Assembly: GCA_947567585.1 (NCBI GenBank)
Contig: CANONE010000075.1
Coordinates: 1-9,822 of the forward strand
DNA: 9,822 nucleotides
Origin: an uncultured Clostridia bacterium
GTDB taxonomy: Bacteria; Bacillota; Clostridia; Oscillospirales; Acutalibacteraceae
Direction of reading: 5' to 3'
Notes under the pieces: model-generated
What the model saw: the letters and a program-made list of their open reading frames with translations, nothing else
Told to the model about the DNA's origin: nothing
The model's database searches: none
Translations under genes and position numbers: made by a program
Part shown: positions 6,461 through 9,822 of the stretch, in pieces
Layout of the letters: each line of letters opens with the position of its first letter
Numbering within the stretch: position 1 is the stretch's first letter

Positions 6461-6560
6461 GCCGTAGGGCGCCGGTCCCGTCCGCCGGCTCAGCCGGTTC
6501 GCGGCTTGGGTCCGCTGTACATGGCAAGCCAAATGCCCGGCGGGCGCTCGCCCTACAGCC
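6461..6560. repeat. REP-like palindromic element between tam and leuA
   Basis: A 100-bp GC-rich element whose ends are inverted copies (GGCCGTAGGGCG near 6460-6471 and CGCCCTACAGCC at 6549-6560, one mismatch). Inside are three more hairpins: CCGGC/GCCGG (6485-6497), GGCTTG/CAAGCC (6503-6508 with 6525-6530) and GCCCG/CGGGC (6535-6545). It has no coding capacity and no T-run. The multi-hairpin build with short terminal repeats resembles extragenic palindromic elements that I expect in many copies in such genomes, but copy number cannot be tested here. Within the tam-leuA transcript it could protect or terminate RNA and shift the ratio of the two products. Confidence 0.7.
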
Positions 6561-6629
6561 GGTAAACTTTCCCCGCGCTTTTCTGGACTCCGTACAGGCG
6601 GCCTTGTGGGCAAGGCGAAAGCTTTGTGG

Positions 6630-7403
6630 TTATCTGGCCCGCGCTGTGAAGAAGAGGCGGGGGAAGCGGAAGATGATTTCGCCGTTTTTCTGCACGGGAT
6701 ACGCCTCCTTCACCTGCCGGAAAACCTCCTCATAGAATCCTTTTCGGGCCTCTTCGTCCACCGCCGCGTCCAAGTAGGGGCGCAGGCCGGTGGAGCTGTA
6801 CCAGTCCATAATGGCCTGGTGGGAGGGCAGGCGGTGCATATAGGTGGTCTCCCACATGGTGAAATCTGCGGAAATTTCCGCCAGCAGGTCAAAATATTCC
6901 TCCGGCCGCAAGGTGTAAAAGCTTCGGTGGTAGAGAATTTTCTCCCGCCACTGGGGCAGCTCTACAGTCTTCTCAATGATTTGGTGGATGGGCTCCTTAA
7001 AGTTCACCGGCACCTGTACCGCCAGCAGCCCGCCGGAGCACAGCAGGCCCATCAGCCTGGGCAGCAGGGTATGGTGGTCCGGCACCCATTGCAGGCAGGC
7101 GTTGGAAAATACCAGGCCGTAGTCCCCGCCCAGCCCCTCCAGCGGGCCGCTGACGTCGTACTGCATAAATTTCAAATGGGGGTGCTCCTTCCGGGCTGTT
7201 TCAACCATGGCGGCGGAGAGGTCTACCCCGGTGATTTCCGTATAAGGGAAAAAGTTTGCTACCACCTGGGTGCTGTTCCCCGGGCCGCAGCCGATGTCCA
7301 GGGCCCGGGCCGCGCCGATATCAATCCGCGAAGCCAGGTCAAAGGCAGGCTGGGTGCGCTCCGCTTTGAACTTGAGATATTGCTGTGGATCCCATTCTGA
7401 CAT
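6630..7403 (-). CDS. tam: Trans-aconitate 2-methyltransferase-like SAM-dependent methyltransferase
   Basis: Predicted to transfer a methyl group from SAM to a carboxylate of a small tricarboxylate or dicarboxylate. The 257 residues parallel E. coli Tam along their length: MSEWDPQQYL at the start, SAM-binding LDIGCGPGNST (35-45), acidic D61 after the second strand, NACLQWVPDH (101-110), LPSHQAIMDWYSSTGLRPYL (192-211) and a FPRLFFTARAR end. I chose ATG 7403 over ATG 7409 and TTG 7421: AGGA is eight bases before it, and the product then aligns with E. coli MSDWNP. It is the first gene after the Leu T-box and precedes leuA. Tam relieves aconitase inhibition by trans-aconitate, and the yeast relative Tmt1 also methylates 3-isopropylmalate. 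A substrate linked to the leucine pathway is therefore plausible here but unproven. Confidence 0.88.
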   Translation of the reverse strand: MSEWDPQQYLKFKAERTQPAFDLASRIDIGAARALDIGCGPGNSTQVVANFFPYTEITGVDLSAAMVETARKEHPHLKFMQYDVSGPLEGLGGDYGLVFSNACLQWVPDHHTLLPRLMGLLCSGGLLAVQVPVNFKEPIHQIIEKTVELPQWREKILYHRSFYTLRPEEYFDLLAEISADFTMWETTYMHRLPSHQAIMDWYSSTGLRPYLDAAVDEEARKGFYEEVFRQVKEAYPVQKNGEIIFRFPRLFFTARAR

Positions 7404-7462
7404 AGCCATCGTCCTTTCCAAAAATAATGTGGCCTTGCCCCGGCATTTGCAATCAGGCAGAC

Positions 7463-7495
7463 AAAAACCCCGGACGCTCGCGAAAGCATCCGGGG
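7463..7495 (-). terminator. Intrinsic terminator of the Leu T-box leader
   Basis: On the minus strand CCCCGGA (7495-7489) pairs with TCCGGGG (7474-7468), extended by a GC pair, and is followed directly by TTTTTG. It begins about 19 nt after the T-box motif, the expected place for a terminator that competes with the antiterminator, and ends about 60 bases before the tam start. Confidence 0.93.
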
Positions 7496-7513
7496 CGAAA
7501 ATCCATAGATTTA

Positions 7514-7780
7514 CGCGGTACCACCCGTGATTTCAGCATAAGCTTTCACCTATGCCCTCAAAGCCTCTGACAAGGCCGGGCGTATAACGCCGCCACACGT
7601 CCCGCGCCTACTGGAAAAACGGAAGTTCCGCCGAATCCATAGCCAAGGTCCTTCCGGCGGCTCCGCCCTTTCAGCGGGGAGACTCGGGGATCAGTATACG
7701 CAGCCCGCCGCTTGCCTGCTCGCACCACCCGCAGGCTCTCTGAAAAGCCGCCATGCCGCCTTCTTCCCGTCACAGTCTTT
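7514..7780 (-). promoter_or_regulatory. T-box leader, probable Leu (CUG) specifier, upstream of tam-leuA
   Basis: tRNA-sensing leader. In RNA order it has: the Stem I base GACT (pairs AGTC); the Stem I tip elements AGAGAGCC and GGGTGGTGCGAG; the specifier region GTATACTGATCCCC; the linker CAGTAGGCGCGGGACG, shared with the trpS leader; Stem III (GCATA...TTATGC); and the T-box GGGTGGTACCGCG (7526-7514). If the lower stem is GGGA/TCCC and one purine follows the specifier, as in the trpS leader, the codon is CTG (7694-7692), Leu. Shifted readings would be TAC (Tyr) or ACT (Thr). Leu fits leuA downstream and the A73 of tRNA-Leu fits TGGT. The T-box call is certain; the specifier is inferred from register. 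Confidence 0.92.
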
Positions 7781-7792
7781 AATTGTATTTTT

Positions 7793-7821
7793 ATTATATC
7801 CGCCGCAGCACCTTTTGTCAA
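7793..7821 (-). promoter_or_regulatory. Consensus sigma-A promoter of the tam-leuA operon
   Basis: TTGACA (7821-7816), a 17-bp spacer and TATAAT (7798-7793) on the minus strand match the consensus exactly. Initiation near 7787 puts Stem I of the T-box at the RNA 5' end. Confidence 0.92.
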
Positions 7822-7862
7822 GGAAAACTTTTGCGGCCCGCGATATTCTGGAATTTAAGCAT

Positions 7863-8303
7863 TTATTGCTCGAAAAGTATTCTAAACCTGCATTCAGGAT
7901 CCCCGGAAAGAACTGTCCCTTCTTGTTCAACCCGAAGTTTGTATCCTTTCCATACAGTTTCTGCCACATAAAGAATACTTTGCCTGGAACACTCACACAA
8001 ACAGGGAGTATTCACTCCACCTGCCGTATGAAGATCACAGGCACATTCAGGAAAGCAAATGCGGTATTCCTGACCGGGCACAACGACTTCTCCACGAACA
8101 TTACCCAGTTCACTCAGCCTGCTGTAAAATGCGTCATGATTTCCACCTACGGCTCGATATAATCACAGATATGACTCCAGAACACCAGTATTGGCACATT
8201 GCCTTGCACAGTGTTTAAGTAGGTTGCTTCTGCTCTTTGCATCCAGCTTGTTCAGACCTGTTTCAAATCCTCGAAGCCATGTGCAGATAAAGTCATTATC
8301 CAA
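7863..8303 (-). pseudogene. Cysteine-rich protein gene interrupted by an in-frame TGA
   Basis: One frame of 146 codons is open from TTG 8303 (AGGAGG seven bases upstream) to TAA 7863 except for TGA at codon 47 (8165-8163). Protein-like sequence continues on both sides: KHCARQCANTGVLESYL before it and LYRAVGGNHDAFYSRL after. The second part is rich in cysteine (ICFPECACD, then PCLCECS at about 100-106, then GDPECRF near the end), suggesting metal binding. I do not recognise a named family. The simplest reading is a nonsense change such as CGA to TGA in an otherwise intact gene. Selenocysteine is less likely because I see no convincing SECIS hairpin just after the TGA. Base composition is visibly lower in GC than the neighbours, which may indicate transfer. 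It follows the macrodomain gene by 47 bases, probably in the same transcript. Confidence 0.75.
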
Positions 8304-8350
8304 ATCTTTCCCTCCTAAGGTCAGTAAATTCCGGTTTATCCTCCTGCTCT

Positions 8351-9349
8351 TCACACGCCCAAAAGTGGCTGATCATACTGAAAAAGCACCTCATTTATCT
8401 CAAAAATATCATACCTGCTGTTGACGATAAAATACTCCACGATCACGTCAAATTTGCTGGCGTGGGACAGGGCGTACCCCGCCCGCTCCAGGAGGTCGTC
8501 CGTCTCCGGGAGAGTCAGCTCCAGGGCAATCGCAAGCGCCAAAATAGTTGGCTTTCTCGGCGTGTAGCCGCGGCCCTTGCGAATTTTGGAGAACAGCTTG
8601 CGGTCTATATTGGCCCGCTTGTAGACCTCCACGTCCGTCTTGTCTTTGGCGTCTATCAGCTTCAAAAGCGTGTCTGAAAACGGCTCGTCAAGACGCTCCA
8701 TCAGGCCGTCCAGATCCGCGCTGGGAGCCATCATTGGTAGGGGCATGGACGGGGCGGCGTAGGCTAATGTTTCGTTCTCAACTCCCAGCAGGTTCCGGCT
8801 TTTTGGCTGGCGTGCGTCCACATAGTGCTGGTCGATGTAGATCTTCACCGCGCCCAGCAGGGTTTCGCTCAGCACGAAGGAGGACTTGTCGAACACGGCA
8901 AGGTACGCCTCCATGTCGTGCTCCTGCAAAAAGTCCTCGATGGCGTATTTTGCAACTTCCAACGCTTCGGCCTTCGGGTAGCCGTAGACGCCGCTGGAAA
9001 TCAGTGGAAAAGCAATGCTCTTGCAGTGGCGCTTCTTTGCCAGCTTCAGCGACTCGGTGTAGGCTGAGCGAAGCAGCTCCCGGCAGCGCTCCGGCTCTCC
9101 CGAATGGTAGGCGGGGCCGGCGGCGTGAATCACATACTTTGCGGGCAGGGCAAAGCCGGGGGTGAGCACCGCCTCCCCCGTCTGGATGGGCGCCAGCTTA
9201 TCGCAGGCCGTCTGCATTTTCTGCGCACCAGCGGCATTGAATATCGCCCCGCACACTCCGCCACCCATCTGCAACGCGGTGTTGGCAGCGTTGACGATAG
9301 CGTCCACCTGCATTTTCGTGATGTCCCGCGGGACGATGTGAAACGGCAT
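8351..9349 (-). CDS. Macrodomain fused to an XRE-like HTH domain
   Basis: 332 residues. The first part (about 1-165) is a MacroD/YmdB-like macrodomain, a fold that binds or hydrolyses ADP-ribose conjugates: RDIT (8-11), VNAAN (19-23), GGGVCGAIFNAAG (29-41), SIAFPLISSGVYGYP (111-125). The aspartate important for hydrolysis in YmdB (D35, GGGGVDGAI) aligns with Cys33, so hydrolytic activity is uncertain. After a linker (about 178-222), residues 225-330 contain a lambda-repressor/XRE-like region (LLKLIDAKDKTDVEVYKRAN, then DRKLFSKIRKGRGYTP, then LALAIALEL) and a conserved tail ending FQYDQPLLGV. A DNA- or RNA-binding ADP-ribose sensor is possible but not shown. ATG 9349 lies three bases after the peroxiredoxin stop with GGAGG upstream inside that gene, so translation is probably coupled. 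No ADP-ribosyltransferase is visible nearby. Confidence 0.88.
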   Translation of the reverse strand: MPFHIVPRDITKMQVDAIVNAANTALQMGGGVCGAIFNAAGAQKMQTACDKLAPIQTGEAVLTPGFALPAKYVIHAAGPAYHSGEPERCRELLRSAYTESLKLAKKRHCKSIAFPLISSGVYGYPKAEALEVAKYAIEDFLQEHDMEAYLAVFDKSSFVLSETLLGAVKIYIDQHYVDARQPKSRNLLGVENETLAYAAPSMPLPMMAPSADLDGLMERLDEPFSDTLLKLIDAKDKTDVEVYKRANIDRKLFSKIRKGRGYTPRKPTILALAIALELTLPETDDLLERAGYALSHASKFDVIVEYFIVNSRYDIFEINEVLFQYDQPLLGV

Positions 9350-9352
9350 AAC

Positions 9353-9773
9353 TCACTTCCCTCCGCGCAGATATTGGAGGATTTCCGCCGCGTTGGTGTC
9401 CGGCTTCACTTTCGGCATGACCTTCTCGATCACGCCGTTCTCATCAATTACAAAGGTTGAACGTACCACGCCCATGCTCACCTTGCCGTAGTTTTTCTTC
9501 TCCTGCCACACGCCGTAAACCTCGATGGCGGCGCGCTCCGGGTCTGAGAGAAGAATGAAGGGGAGGTCGTGCTTTTCGGCGAATTTCTGGTGGGATGTGA
9601 CGGAATCTTTGCTGATTCCAATCACCACTGCGTTAATGTTTTTGAACTCCTCATAAGCGCTTGCAAAGGCACAAGCCTGGCGGGTACAGCCGGGGGTGTT
9701 GTCACGGGGATAGAAGTAGAGCACAACCTTTTTGCCCGCGAAATCCGCCAGGGATACCATGTTTCCGTCCTTG
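9353..9773 (-). CDS. bcp: Bcp/PrxQ-type peroxiredoxin, 5' end missing
   Basis: Thiol peroxidase that reduces hydrogen peroxide and organic hydroperoxides in the cytoplasm. YFYPRDNTPGCTRQACAF holds the peroxidatic Cys (TPGC) and, five residues on, the resolving Cys, as in E. coli Bcp. Further family landmarks are VIGISKDSVTSHQKF, FILLSDPERAAIEVYGVW and RSTFVIDENGVIEKV. The apparent start at ATG 9760 is internal: the frame continues upstream as KDGN directly before it, the usual (D)GN just ahead of the V.L.D/F..K segment, until genomic sequence stops at 9773. About 20 N-terminal residues (the APDFTL region) are therefore lost at the contig end. Its stop lies three bases before the macrodomain gene, suggesting an oxidative-stress link, but that is only context. 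Confidence 0.93.
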
Positions 9774-9822
9774 AGATCGGAAGAGCGTCGTGTAGGGAAA
9801 GAGTGTAGATCTCGGTGGTCGC
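9774..9822. other. Illumina TruSeq adapter contamination at the contig end
   Basis: The 49 terminal bases, from AGATCGGAAGAGCGTCGTGT to GGTGGTCGC, are the reverse complement of the Illumina universal (P5) adapter. They are not genomic. Any plus-strand reading frame running into them acquires the artefactual peptide RASCRERV, well known from contaminated database entries. The peroxiredoxin gene should be marked partial at this junction. Confidence 0.98.

Noticed and set aside
6606..7400. Plus-strand frame of 264 codons opposite the methyltransferase
   Set aside because: A shadow of tam; the minus-strand product matches a known family over its whole length.
8163..8165. Selenocysteine codon in the cysteine-rich gene
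   Set aside because: Not accepted as the main reading: no clear SECIS stem-loop with a GGU apex follows, and a single-base nonsense change is simpler.
8351..9349. DarTG-type toxin-antitoxin locus
   Set aside because: The macrodomain is present, but no DarT-like ADP-ribosyltransferase is adjacent and the C-terminal domain is XRE-like.
9569..9808. Plus-strand 79-residue frame ending RASCRERV
   Set aside because: It is antisense to the peroxiredoxin gene and its end is translated Illumina adapter.

Overview
The window is the end of a draft-assembly contig from a high-GC, Gram-positive anaerobe, most likely a gut member of the class Clostridia (Oscillospiraceae-like). This rests on T-box leaders, strong AGGAGG ribosome sites, oxygen-sensitive [4Fe-4S] serine dehydratase, the long actinobacterial/clostridial form of LeuA, and GC-rich codon use. 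No 16S or other phylogenetic marker is present, so the placement is an inference. All well-supported genes lie on the minus strand, so transcription runs from high to low coordinates. The last 49 bases (9774-9822) are not biological: they are Illumina adapter sequence fused to the contig end.

Reading in the direction of transcription: (1) A 5'-truncated bcp-type peroxiredoxin, a macrodomain-HTH fusion protein, and a cysteine-rich reading frame broken by one in-frame TGA lie close together and probably form one unit (9773-7863). (2) A consensus promoter, a T-box leader whose specifier reads best as CUG (Leu), and an intrinsic terminator precede a Tam-like methyltransferase and leuA (7821-4737). 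The two genes are separated by a REP-like palindromic element. (3) After leuA comes a fold-back MITE with perfect 20-bp ends and a second perfect palindrome, then about 270 bp with no convincing gene. (4) A PLP aminotransferase follows, with its own perfect promoter (4233-2982). (5) A second consensus promoter and a T-box leader with a UGG (Trp) specifier, a large extra hairpin and a terminator precede trpS and a single-chain L-serine dehydratase, ending in a hairpin (2906-109).

The window is therefore mostly amino-acid metabolism under charged-tRNA control. Leucine starvation should switch on leuA together with a methyltransferase whose relatives act on trans-aconitate and, in yeast, on the leucine intermediate 3-isopropylmalate. 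Tryptophan starvation should switch on trpS and, through a 12-nt gap, serine dehydratase. Both pairings are less usual than the single genes. The macrodomain-HTH fusion, with a cysteine at the expected catalytic aspartate, is the other notable item. I saw no CRISPR array, tRNA, rRNA, complete insertion sequence or prophage.
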